A DNA stretch of 12,757 nucleotides from Bacteroidales bacterium UBA755 (lineage in GTDB: Bacteria; Bacteroidota; Bacteroidia; Bacteroidales; UBA932): the NCBI GenBank assembly GCA_002297815.1, contig DBKH01000040.1, positions 1 through 12,757 on the forward strand. Direction: 5' to 3'. The notes beneath the pieces are model-generated. The model searched no databases, was not told the origin of the DNA, and was given only the letters and a program-made list of their open reading frames with translations. Positions 1 through 6,859 of this stretch are shown one piece after another. The position numbers and the translations under genes were made by a program. Within the stretch, counting starts at the first letter, position 1. Each line of letters begins with the position of its first letter.

Positions 1-1
1 T

Positions 2-319
2 CATCGAACTCACGTTATTTACGAGAGAGTGAAAGAACTTGCAGCAGAGTTGGAGTATGGCAGTGAAAGCGAACTTGAGGCTATGATTGACGAAGGCCTT
101 GATGGGGTCATGACCAAACTTAAGGTTGACTTCCCAAGGATGACAGAAAGAGACAGGCGTTTTATCGTCTTTCAGATTCTCGGCTTGGATGCCAAGACGT
201 TGTCCTATGTCACGGGTTATTCTGTTGCAACAATCTACACAAAGCGTAACCGCCTCAAAGAACGTATGTTAGGGTTGGATTCGGAAAATAGGAACCTCTA
301 TCTTGAAATTCTTTGTTAA
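2..319 (+). CDS. C-terminal end of a TPR/HTH membrane regulator (5'-truncated by window)
   Basis: The reading frame is open from base 2 to the TAA at 317-319, so the gene begins before the window. The visible 105 residues align without gaps to the C-terminus of the complete regulator at 7762-9531. Shared features are an acidic helix of the form LE-M-DE-LDG-M, then a helix-turn-helix region (roughly bases 140-265) with ILG-D-KT followed by GYSV and IYTKR. In this family the domain resembles LuxR or sigma region 4 HTHs and binds DNA on the cytoplasmic side. The GTG at 29 is an internal codon, not the start. Position directly before a repeat-rich promoter region suggests that it controls the operon beginning at 560. 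Family membership is well supported; the target is inferred. Confidence 0.85.
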   Translation, partial: HRTHVIYERVKELAAELEYGSESELEAMIDEGLDGVMTKLKVDFPRMTERDRRFIVFQILGLDAKTLSYVTGYSVATIYTKRNRLKERMLGLDSENRNLYLEILC

Positions 320-375
320 GGTGTTAATGTCTTGATTACTAGTGCTGTATATAGATATGCTCCTATGGAGCCATT

Positions 376-456
376 TTGTAACTGTTTGATTATTTGTGCT
401 TTATGTGGCATTGTTAAGATTGGCTATCTTAACAACATTGTAACTATTTGATAATT
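376..456 (+). repeat. Pair of 19-bp direct repeats flanking an inverted repeat
   Basis: TTGTAACTGTTTGATTATT at 376-394 and TTGTAACTATTTGATAATT at 438-456 match at 17 of 19 positions and lie 62 bp apart, about six helical turns. The second copy ends about 37 bp before the TTG of the promoter at 494. Both carry the core TTGATNATT that recurs in the second regulator-promoter gap (9542-9606). They are candidate binding sites for the regulator encoded just upstream. The region is AT-rich, so chance similarity is possible. Confidence 0.5.
411..435 (+). promoter_or_regulatory. Perfect 10-bp inverted repeat, candidate operator
   Basis: TTGTTAAGAT (411-420) and ATCTTAACAA (426-435) are exact reverse complements separated by the 5-nt spacer TGGCT. 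A third half-site ATCTTAA follows at 461-467. The stem is AT-rich and no T-run follows, so an intrinsic terminator is unlikely. The dyad lies about 60 bp upstream of the promoter TTG, where an activator or repressor dimer could bind. Operator function is inferred. Confidence 0.5.
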
Positions 457-493
457 AAGGATCTTAAATTTGATATGTCAAAACTTTTTTCCA

Positions 494-525
494 TTGACTT
501 TTGTAGAATTCTACCGTACTTTGCA
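494..525 (+). promoter_or_regulatory. Bacteroidota-type promoter for the operon starting at 560
   Basis: TTG at 494-496 fits the -33 element and TACTTTG at 517-523 fits the -7 element (consensus TAnnTTTG, here one base short), giving a predicted start near 530 and a leader of about 30 nt. The block TCTACCGTACTTTGCA (510-525) is matched at 15 of 16 bases by 9721-9736, at the same distance from a TTG. That independent conservation is the best support for the call. Confidence 0.7.
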
Positions 526-559
526 TTTGGAAACAAACCGTCAAAAACACATTAATGCA

Positions 560-961
560 ATGAACCGAATAGTATTGACAATCCTTTTTATTTCTATCTG
601 TTGCTGTCCGTTATTGGCAAATATCAGTAACGATGATGGACCGGTCGTGGTTATTGTAAAAGAAAAGCAAACGACAGGACATACACAGACAAACCGTACA
701 TCCGCAAGGGCTCTGGTTCAATGCTATTATTACCCTTTTACCAATAACATTGAGTTGTCCTTTCTGTCCAATCTCGGAACAGTAAACGTGTTAATGGAGA
801 ACCAGACTACAGGGGAAGTGCAAGAATATGCAGGGAGCAGTTCCTCCGGAGTCATGTTGATCCCTGTCGTGCCAGATTCTGCCTACAGAATGGACATCAC
901 AACGGAGAACGGCCATGGTTACTATGCTGTGTTCTTCACAGATGGTGAATTTGACGAATAA
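560..961 (+). CDS. DUF3244-like small secreted protein
   Basis: The start at 560 is chosen over 470 because it directly precedes a hydrophobic signal peptide (MNRIVLTILFIS..., probable cleavage after LLA near residue 18) and lies downstream of the promoter at 494-525. The upstream codons would overlap that promoter. The product is 133 residues. The exported part is a single beta-sandwich-like domain with the pattern seen in DUF3244 proteins of Bacteroides: an IELSFLSNLGTV strand pair, an 'MENQTTGEV' turn, and a C-terminal strand ending in GYYAVFF. No cysteine or catalytic motif is visible in the mature part except one Cys in the CYYYP stretch. It is the first gene of the operon. Its function is unknown; family assignment rests on recalled pattern. 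Confidence 0.75.
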   Translation: MNRIVLTILFISICCCPLLANISNDDGPVVVIVKEKQTTGHTQTNRTSARALVQCYYYPFTNNIELSFLSNLGTVNVLMENQTTGEVQEYAGSSSSGVMLIPVVPDSAYRMDITTENGHGYYAVFFTDGEFDE

Positions 962-982
962 TCTTCATAATAATTCAGAAAC

Positions 983-1120
983 ATGTCCAACTCGCTAAAA
1001 TATCTGATTTTCATTGCCGCGCTTGCCGCCTCCTCTTGTTCTTTTGACAAGGTGGATGTCGCACTGAGGTCGGCGGGAGACAACAGAAGCGAGTTGGGGC
1101 GTGTTCTAGAATACTGTTGA
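983..1120 (+). pseudogene. Truncated lipoprotein remnant (AGDNRSELxxVLE N-terminal module)
   Basis: A 45-codon frame opens with a good lipoprotein signal peptide, MSNSLKYLIFIAALAASSC, with the lipobox Cys at residue 19. The following AGDNRSELGRVLEYC closely resembles the start of large Bacteroides lipoproteins (often transglutaminase-domain proteins) that continue as VLEHY followed by a helical region. Here the frame ends in TGA at 1118-1120 straight after VLEYC, exactly where the module should continue. The base composition drops sharply to AT-rich sequence immediately afterwards, consistent with a deletion or replacement junction near 1110-1120. It starts 21 bp after the DUF3244-like gene. 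It could still be translated as a short lipopeptide. Confidence 0.6.
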
Positions 1121-1166
1121 CCCCACATAATTGTACAAGAATATGTTATTCTAAAAAAACACTAAT

Positions 1167-1436
1167 ATGAAAAAGTATTGTTTGATTTCATTTGTTTCCA
1201 TCCTTTTTATTGGTGGATTATTTGTGACAAGTAAACTTATCGTTAATGATTCTTATGTTTTGTTTAATGCGAATGTAGAGGCTTTGTCGAACGAGGAGAG
1301 TTCTTCAGGCATTCTTACTTGTCATAATGATTATTTTTATAAGGAAGGCTATTCTGTCCGAGATTGTGGAAATTGCAGTATGCAATACGATCATAAGGCA
1401 TCTTTTTGGGCATTACCTGACATATGTAAGAAATGA
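1167..1436 (+). CDS. NVEALA-type peptide precursor
   Basis: This 89-residue protein has a hydrophobic N-terminal segment (residues 5-26) and then the sequence NANVEALS at 34-41, the hallmark of the Bacteroides NVEALA family. The C-terminal part has four cysteines (52, 67, 70, 87), including CGNC at 67-70, enough for two disulfides. The lack of a classical AXA site before the NVEAL motif is normal for this family as I recall it; processing near the motif is plausible but not shown. The stop overlaps the start of the next gene as ATGA, so the two are probably translationally coupled. Upstream is only an A-rich leader, typical of the phylum. Signal, structural or bacteriocin-like roles are all possible. 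Confidence 0.85.
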   Translation: MKKYCLISFVSILFIGGLFVTSKLIVNDSYVLFNANVEALSNEESSSGILTCHNDYFYKEGYSVRDCGNCSMQYDHKASFWALPDICKK

Positions 1437-2506
1437 AATATTGGTACAAAGTTATTGCTGTTATAGGAGTAATAGTAACTTCTTGTGAGAATAAATCTAC
1501 CACGACAGTTTCTTTTCCTCAAAGAATTGTCGTGGAGAATTTTCCTAAAAATGAGTCTCTTTCAGTATGTAGAAGTTTTTCAGTAGAAGCTGTAGGCGTG
1601 ATAGATATCGCAGTTAAGAATAGATTGTTGCTGTTGGCTTCATCTTCGGATAGGGATAAGTATATATCAGCTTATAGTTTGGATGATGGTGCCTTTATCG
1701 GTAACGCCTTAAATAAGGGAAGGGCGAACGGTGAGTTAAGAGGTGCTAAAAGTTTTGGAGCTCTTGGTCTTAGGACCTTTGGCGATAAACTTTATTCTTA
1801 TACTTTTGATGGACAGAATAATCTGATTCGCATTGATTTACCGGAGTCTTTCAAACAGGAACATACGGTATTTGATATGATTATTGAAAGAGCCCAGCTA
1901 GAGATTCCGCGTGCTTATTATTGCAACGATTCCCTGTTTTTGATAACTTCTGCTGCAGATGATTTAAAAAGCAGAATCAGATCTTTATTAAATGTGAATG
2001 GGGGTAATGACATACCTGAGCACCTCAAGTTTCTGAATAAGGTAAGTGTAAAAAATCCTGATGATATTAATGTTCTATCCACTTTAGTGGCATTTGATTC
2101 AGAGCGTCAACTTGTGGTGGAGGCAGGACTTCAGCAGAATTCAATACAGTTGTATTCATTGTATGACGATTTCGCTCGGACAATCATTATTGGAAAGCAT
2201 TTGATGTCTATTGAACAGTTGGCAGCGGAGAGAGATGATCTGATAAGAGATCAATATGTACATATAAATGCTTATGATAGTTACTTTGCTGCCTTGTATT
2301 ATGATGCCACTGAAGAAGAACAGTATAAAGGAGATAAATTGCCCCGACTTCAATTTTTCTCTTGGAACGGAGAACCAATCTGTGAACTATTGGTACCTTT
2401 CCCTGCTTCATCCTTTGACATTGATCATTTAAAAAGAAAGATGTATTTTTTGGACCGTATATCCGAGTCTATTTATGAATGTCCCTTGCCAGATTACTTA
2501 ATTTAG
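1433..2506 (+). CDS. Six-bladed beta-propeller lipoprotein
   Basis: The 357-residue product begins with a lipoprotein signal peptide; the lipobox IVTSC places the acylated Cys at residue 18. The rest shows repeated beta-strand blades with aspartate turns, and the blade motif NKGRANGELRG corresponds to the GxGxxE signature (GKGPDE, GNGPYE) of Bacteroidales six-bladed propellers (TolB_like/DUF5128-type). The C-terminal third, from VVEAGLQQNSIQLYSLYDDF through FFSWNGEP and SFDID, aligns with the frameshifted gene at 3144-4171, so the two are paralogues. It is probably anchored in the outer membrane, or on the surface, and binds a ligand; no catalytic motif is visible. The overlap with the NVEALA gene suggests that the peptide and this protein act together. 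Confidence 0.85.
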   Translation: MKYWYKVIAVIGVIVTSCENKSTTTVSFPQRIVVENFPKNESLSVCRSFSVEAVGVIDIAVKNRLLLLASSSDRDKYISAYSLDDGAFIGNALNKGRANGELRGAKSFGALGLRTFGDKLYSYTFDGQNNLIRIDLPESFKQEHTVFDMIIERAQLEIPRAYYCNDSLFLITSAADDLKSRIRSLLNVNGGNDIPEHLKFLNKVSVKNPDDINVLSTLVAFDSERQLVVEAGLQQNSIQLYSLYDDFARTIIIGKHLMSIEQLAAERDDLIRDQYVHINAYDSYFAALYYDATEEEQYKGDKLPRLQFFSWNGEPICELLVPFPASSFDIDHLKRKMYFLDRISESIYECPLPDYLI

Positions 2507-2575
2507 GAATAACAAATCGAATATCTCAAGTCGCTATGAATTGATTGAGAGTGCTCGTAAGTTAAATTGCTATAG

Positions 2576-3136
2576 ATGAATCGGTTATCAAAAATATTCT
2601 TGGAGTTGTTATTATGTTGCACAGTTCTCGTTAGCTGTGGAAACTGGGAGCTTCGTAAGCAGATGACGTCATTTATGGCGCATAAGATAACATTGCCATC
2701 GGAGTTGCTGGAAGTTAGGTGTGGATCTATTAGTCCAGTGACAATAACAATGAGTAACCCTACAATGGTGTTCTTTTATGGAAACGATGAGTGTTCCTCT
2801 TGCGCGATAGACCATTTGAAAGATGATTTGCCTGGATTTGTTGATATCGAGCAATCTGGAAAATGCAAAGTCGTGGTACTGTTTTCTCCGTCGGAAGATG
2901 ATTTGATGGACGTTCAGGAGCAGATTAGAGGCTTGGAATTTTATTTTCCAATATATGTGGATTTGTATGGAGACTTTTACAGGCTCAATAAGGATTTCCC
3001 TTCGGACCGAAGGTTCCATAGTTTCCTGCTGGGGACCGACTCGCATCCAGTCTTTGTCGGGAACCCGCTTCATGATGAAGAATTATCGAAAATATTTGAA
3101 AAAGTCTTAGAAAGGAATTTAGGTAAATCTAATTAG
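2576..3136 (+). CDS. Thioredoxin-fold lipoprotein with CSSC motif
   Basis: The 186-residue product has a lipoprotein signal peptide with lipobox LVSC and acyl Cys at residue 21. A thioredoxin-like core follows: a buried strand MVFFYG, then ECSSC at 72-76 (the CxxC redox pair 73/76) at the head of a helix, a strand KVVVLFSPS, and a late strand PVFVGNP that probably carries the cis-proline region. It lacks the WCxxC tryptophan of classical TlpA. Such proteins act in the periplasm or at the outer membrane as disulfide reductases or oxidases. Four cysteines in the nearby NVEALA peptide make it a possible substrate (inference). A 69-bp spacer separates it from the propeller gene; the next gene begins 7 bp downstream. 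Confidence 0.8.
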   Translation: MNRLSKIFLELLLCCTVLVSCGNWELRKQMTSFMAHKITLPSELLEVRCGSISPVTITMSNPTMVFFYGNDECSSCAIDHLKDDLPGFVDIEQSGKCKVVVLFSPSEDDLMDVQEQIRGLEFYFPIYVDLYGDFYRLNKDFPSDRRFHSFLLGTDSHPVFVGNPLHDEELSKIFEKVLERNLGKSN

Positions 3137-3143
3137 GCAAAAA

Positions 3144-4171
3144 ATGACAAGATGGATTGTTCCATTAGTAGCACTAAGCGTGACCCTGTGTGGGTGTTCT
3201 TCAAGGAATATCTCCTTGGCGGTTTTCGAGGATGTGAAGTCTGTAAGGGAATTTCCCTATTCTTCTACGCTTGAGAACGGTGAGGTCTTGAACTTTGTCC
3301 CAGCAGGAGCCCTTGATATTGCTATAATTGGAGATACTATAATATTCTCGGTACCTTCTGAAAAATTTTTATATGCTTATGACATAGCAGATGGAACTTG
3401 TCTAGGCTCATTTCTTCGTAAGGGAAACGGTCCTTATGAGTTTCTCAATCCGCCTTTTATGCAAGATTTGGTGATTTCTGATGGTATTGTCGGCATTTAT
3501 GATCCTAATGGGCATTTCTATGATTTTGACCTTGAACAGTCAATTAATCAAAGTGTGCCGGAGGTCATAAAAGACATTGAAAAGTTACCTAGGGAATTGA
3601 AAAGTTGTTTCAGGATAGATGACTCCTCTTATTATTGTCGAAGACTTCGCTCAGATGAGAAAGGGCAACAGCGCTTTCTTTGGTCAGGAGGGAAAGAGAC
3701 CTCTATATTGGTTCTATCGAGGCATTAAATGAGGTTCTTCTTGAAGGTAAAGGCGATGGATATCGCCATAATTTGCTGTCGTCCATAGCTGCCTATAATA
3801 AAGAGAAAGATATTGTTGTGGAGGCAGCTATATATCAGGATGTCATCAATATTTACTCTTTGCGCAAGGCGTTCGAGTTGTCCATAGTAACAGGAGAGAA
3901 TATTAATACGATAGAAGAGTTGTCAACGTTGCCGTATGGCGATTTCAAGGATGTGTATATGGATCTTCGCCTATACGATGACTGTTTTGCCTGCCTGAGA
4001 GCAGGGAATTGTTTGCAATTCTTTGATTGGTTTGGAGCTCCATTGATGCAAGTGCTGCTTCCTGAACCTGCTACGGCATTTGATATTGACTGGGACAACG
4101 GATTCTTATACACATACAATATTGAAACTGAAAGGTTATTAAGATACAATATTGGAAATGAGATAGAGTAA
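3144..4171 (+). pseudogene. Frameshifted six-bladed beta-propeller lipoprotein
   Basis: The first part (3144-3728) encodes a lipoprotein signal peptide (lipobox LCGC, acyl Cys 18) and propeller blades with LRKGNGPYEF. It then runs into LSRH and a stop. The second part, in another frame and ending at 4171, continues without loss with DLYIGSIEALNEV and a C-terminus paralogous to that of the gene at 1433-2506 (DIVVEA, INIYSLRKAF, FFDWFGAP, AFDID). Going from the first frame to the second needs a -1 shift, so one base appears to be missing, most likely in 3684-3705 (the GGAGGGAAAGAG tract). Repaired length is about 342 residues, normal for the family. A sequencing indel is the main alternative; no convincing slippery heptamer is visible. 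Confidence 0.8.
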
Positions 4172-4205
4172 GATGTAATACGATTATGCTAACATTTTCT
4201 TAGTA

Positions 4206-5366
4206 ATGAAAGGAATAATATTTAGTATATGGAGGCTGCCAGCGGCAGCTTCCATATTGGCGTTAGTGATGCTGTTGGGTTCGTGCTCCAACGGTGATAA
4301 CGTTTATGATTCAATGCGCAGGATTGTAAGTGATGGCGCTCCTGCTTACAACAGTGTGCGGCTGGAACAACTTCAGTTGGATTCCGTGCGTTATTCCGGA
4401 GAGTCTTTCTCGTGGGCGCAGGAGGGTCAAGGAATATGCTGTCTGGACATATTCTATGGCTGGCTTTATAAATTCGATGTGGACGGTCATCTGGTAAAGA
4501 GGACTCTTGGCAACGGCAGAGCGTCGAATGAGTCAATAATTAAGCATTATATGATTGGCACAATGTCAGGTGATGGTGAGCTTGCTATTGCGGGATCAAG
4601 TCTGGATTTCGAGTATTTCTCAAAAGATTTGACCGCTGTCAACAGATTTCTTATCGTGAAAGACCAGAGTAAGGAATATTCTCCGTTGGATTTTCTTGCC
4701 TACACGACTCCTGGGGACTGTATCGCCAGATTCCATAAAGGTAAACTCTATGAAGGCCTGGTGTCAGATGATCCGGATTTTATATTTGGTCCTGATTACG
4801 AGAAGGAGGTTTGCCACATCGGCGTTGTGGATATGACTGAGGGAAAAGCGTTGAAATCAGAGATTCAAGGGCTGCCCTCTATGTTCAGTGATGACAAGGC
4901 GAAGTACAGAGGAATGGATTTTGTTGCTTTTGACATTGATAGTCAGGATAATATGTATGTTGGCTTCGCTGCCGATTCCTTGGTTTATGTCTTTGACCAT
5001 AACCGCAAACCGAAGTATGCGTTCGGGCGTTCAGGAGTTGATATGGACGCGGATTATGAGCGTTTTGGCTCTTTGGACGAGATGAATGCCTATAGGACAA
5101 ACATAACGAAAAAAGGATACTGTTACTGGATTGAATATATTGACGAGACGGGAGTATGTTTCAGGTCTTATAAGAAAGGAGCGGATTCAGAATACGACGG
5201 CCTTCAGGTGTATAAAGATGGGAAACTGATGTCTGATAGTGAGGTTCCGAAAGGGTTCAAGGTCGTTGGTTACATCGCTCCATACTATTATTCCCAGATT
5301 ATGGGCGGAGAAGAGGACGACTCTATGATGGTATATCAATTTAAGTTGGATCGATCCGGACGGTAA
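4206..5366 (+). CDS. Beta-propeller lipoprotein (DUF4934-like)
   Basis: The 386-residue product has a long signal peptide ending in the lipobox LLGSC (acyl Cys 27). The mature region has propeller-like strands (LDIFYGWLYKFDVDGHLV, then LGNGRASNES matching the GxGxxE turn). It is paralogous to the lipoprotein at 11305-12504: both share a VGFAAD/VNFAAD strand followed by an FGRSG/FGFSE turn, and both end with a GFKVVGYIAPYYY or GFEVIGEYNSTYY block and a short acidic tail. It lies 34 bp after the frameshifted propeller, with a strong hairpin inside its signal-peptide codons. It is probably surface or periplasm facing and ligand binding. No catalytic residues are recognisable. Confidence 0.8.
   Translation: MKGIIFSIWRLPAAASILALVMLLGSCSNGDNVYDSMRRIVSDGAPAYNSVRLEQLQLDSVRYSGESFSWAQEGQGICCLDIFYGWLYKFDVDGHLVKRTLGNGRASNESIIKHYMIGTMSGDGELAIAGSSLDFEYFSKDLTAVNRFLIVKDQSKEYSPLDFLAYTTPGDCIARFHKGKLYEGLVSDDPDFIFGPDYEKEVCHIGVVDMTEGKALKSEIQGLPSMFSDDKAKYRGMDFVAFDIDSQDNMYVGFAADSLVYVFDHNRKPKYAFGRSGVDMDADYERFGSLDEMNAYRTNITKKGYCYWIEYIDETGVCFRSYKKGADSEYDGLQVYKDGKLMSDSEVPKGFKVVGYIAPYYYSQIMGGEEDDSMMVYQFKLDRSGR
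4227..4257 (+). other. Strong RNA hairpin inside the start region of the 4206 gene
   Basis: ATATGGAGGCTGCC (4227-4240) pairs with GGCAGCTTCCATAT (4244-4257) over 14 bp with a single G-U wobble and a 3-nt loop AGC. It begins 21 nt into the coding sequence and encodes part of the signal peptide (from WRLPAAAS). No T-run follows, so a classical terminator is unlikely. It could limit translation, stabilise the downstream transcript after processing, or be a chance product of alanine codons. Confidence 0.6.
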
Positions 5367-5374
5367 TTAGTGTT

Positions 5375-6859
5375 GTGGTTCTTCTGGCTATAGCTCTGTT
5401 CTCGTTGGCCTTATTCGTCTGTCGGCGAGAGGTGGCTGAACGCATAGTCGTCTCGGCGCTGTCGCTATGGCTTGCCTACGAGTCGGTGCTTGGGATTATA
5501 CAGTTGCTTGGAATCACGGTCTCTCATAACAGTATGTGCCCTATGACCGGAGACTTCGCTAACTCTGGCCCTTATGGCGGGTTTCTCGCTGTCTGCATAG
5601 CAGTGGTTTTTGCGGCCGCGTGGAAATGGCGTGACTCTGTAAACTTGTATGATAGAATACTATTCTGGCTATCATCTGTTTCCGGATGTCTGGGCATTGT
5701 CGTTCTGCCCGCATCAATGAGCAGGGCCGGTTTCGTTGCATTGGCCGTGTCAGGGGTCGTTGTTGCCTTGACCAACACGGGATTAAAGTCATATTTGAAA
5801 TCTCATAAGTGGATGGCTCTGTCTGTTATGACTGTGATCGTTGTTGTCGGTGTGGGTGCGTTCTGCCTCAAGAAGGATTCTGCACTTGGCCGTTTTCATA
5901 TTTGGGAGATGGAATTGCGTGCCATAGCCGACAGACCATTGACAGGCCACGGATACGGAAATGCACTCGGGGCATACGGTGATGCGCAGGCTGAATATTT
6001 TGAGGCGGAAGAGCGCAGTCAAGAGAGGGTAAGGATAGCTGGTTGCCCGGAATATGCGTTCAATGAATATCTCCGTTTTGGTTTGGAGTTTGGGATCCTT
6101 GGCTTGTTGTTGTCAATGGCCGTGATTGTATTCGGAGTACTGGCGTTGTTTCGTGCAGGTTCATCATTGGCCTATGGACTCATAGCTTGGGGAATATTCG
6201 CGATGGCTTCATATCCTTTGGATGTATGGCAGTTACGAGCGCTGTTGACCGTCTTCTTGGGAGCGGCGATAGGTGCGAATGTGAAGGCTGGGAAAAACGG
6301 AAAGTTGATTTTGGTTCCGGCACTCGTCTGCTTATCGGTAGGGTTAATGATGATATGGTTGCCGGAAAACAAACGGAAAAAAGAAGCAGAGGACAAATGG
6401 CTTTATGAGCGGAGGTTCGCCAACTTTGAGATTTTCGACGGCATGGCGGACAGGTTGGCGGAGCTATACCCGCAGCTCCGGATGAAGTTCCGTTATCTTT
6501 ATGATTATGGCTATGCGCTTCATAAGGAAGGTCGTTATTCTGAAAGCAATGTGATTTTAATGAAGGGGGCGTCAATATCCTCGGATCCTATGTTCTACAA
6601 CATCATCGGTAAAAACTTCGAAGCGCTTGGAGATTATGACGAAGCCGAGCGTAATTATATTCATTCGCACAATATGGTGCCGTCGCGGTTGTACCCTTAC
6701 ATCTTGCTGATGGAAATGGAAGATAAGAGGGGAGACACAAAGCAGGCGTTGTCTTATGCGCGGATGGCGTTGTCCTTCCCTGTAAATGAGAGGAATAGGT
6801 CTATGCGTGATCTTCATGACAGAGCGGAGAAGTACTATGTTGAGCATAAGAAAGATTAA
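5375..6859 (+). CDS. Wzy_C/O-antigen-ligase-like membrane protein with C-terminal TPRs
   Basis: The 494-residue product has about ten membrane segments (roughly 2-16, 22-46, 68-86, 95-115, 118-138, 145-166, 240-265, 268-290, 295-312, 315-335). The long periplasmic loop carries the Wzy_C pattern: RFHIWEMELRAI (from Arg173), DRPLTGHGYG (GHG at 191), AQAEYF, then AFNEYLRFGLEFGILG. The tail (about 350-480) has tetratricopeptide-like repeats such as YNIIGKNFEALGDYDEAERNY. Canonical WaaL ligases have His in the HNxxL motif; here it is Phe (AFNEYL). The start is GTG at 5375, the first possible start after an in-frame stop at 5342, 8 bp after the previous gene. Substrate is unknown; it may transfer or polymerise a glycan, or serve a peptide-related role. 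Confidence 0.78.
   Translation: MVLLAIALFSLALFVCRREVAERIVVSALSLWLAYESVLGIIQLLGITVSHNSMCPMTGDFANSGPYGGFLAVCIAVVFAAAWKWRDSVNLYDRILFWLSSVSGCLGIVVLPASMSRAGFVALAVSGVVVALTNTGLKSYLKSHKWMALSVMTVIVVVGVGAFCLKKDSALGRFHIWEMELRAIADRPLTGHGYGNALGAYGDAQAEYFEAEERSQERVRIAGCPEYAFNEYLRFGLEFGILGLLLSMAVIVFGVLALFRAGSSLAYGLIAWGIFAMASYPLDVWQLRALLTVFLGAAIGANVKAGKNGKLILVPALVCLSVGLMMIWLPENKRKKEAEDKWLYERRFANFEIFDGMADRLAELYPQLRMKFRYLYDYGYALHKEGRYSESNVILMKGASISSDPMFYNIIGKNFEALGDYDEAERNYIHSHNMVPSRLYPYILLMEMEDKRGDTKQALSYARMALSFPVNERNRSMRDLHDRAEKYYVEHKKD

Noticed and set aside
411..435. Intrinsic terminator for the first regulator
   Set aside because: The stem is AT-rich and not followed by a T-run.
470..559. Longer start for the DUF3244-like gene at 470
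   Set aside because: It would put the promoter inside the coding region and the signal peptide 30 residues from the N-terminus.
922..1128. Minus-strand ORF over the truncated lipoprotein, and other minus-strand ORFs
   Set aside because: No signal peptide, domain or start context; all are antisense shadows of well-supported + strand genes.
1116..1149. Separate promoter just before the NVEALA gene (TTGACC ... TATGTTAT)
   Set aside because: Spacing of 23 bp and a poor -7 element; not matched to the two convincing promoters.
3684..3705. Programmed -1 frameshifting in the broken propeller
   Set aside because: No X-XXY-YYZ heptamer in the right phase and no clear downstream stem-loop; a mutation or indel error is simpler.
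6786..6836. Upstream start for the signal peptidase
   Set aside because: It adds an extra hydrophilic N-terminus and a larger overlap; the ATG at 6837 leads directly into the membrane segment.
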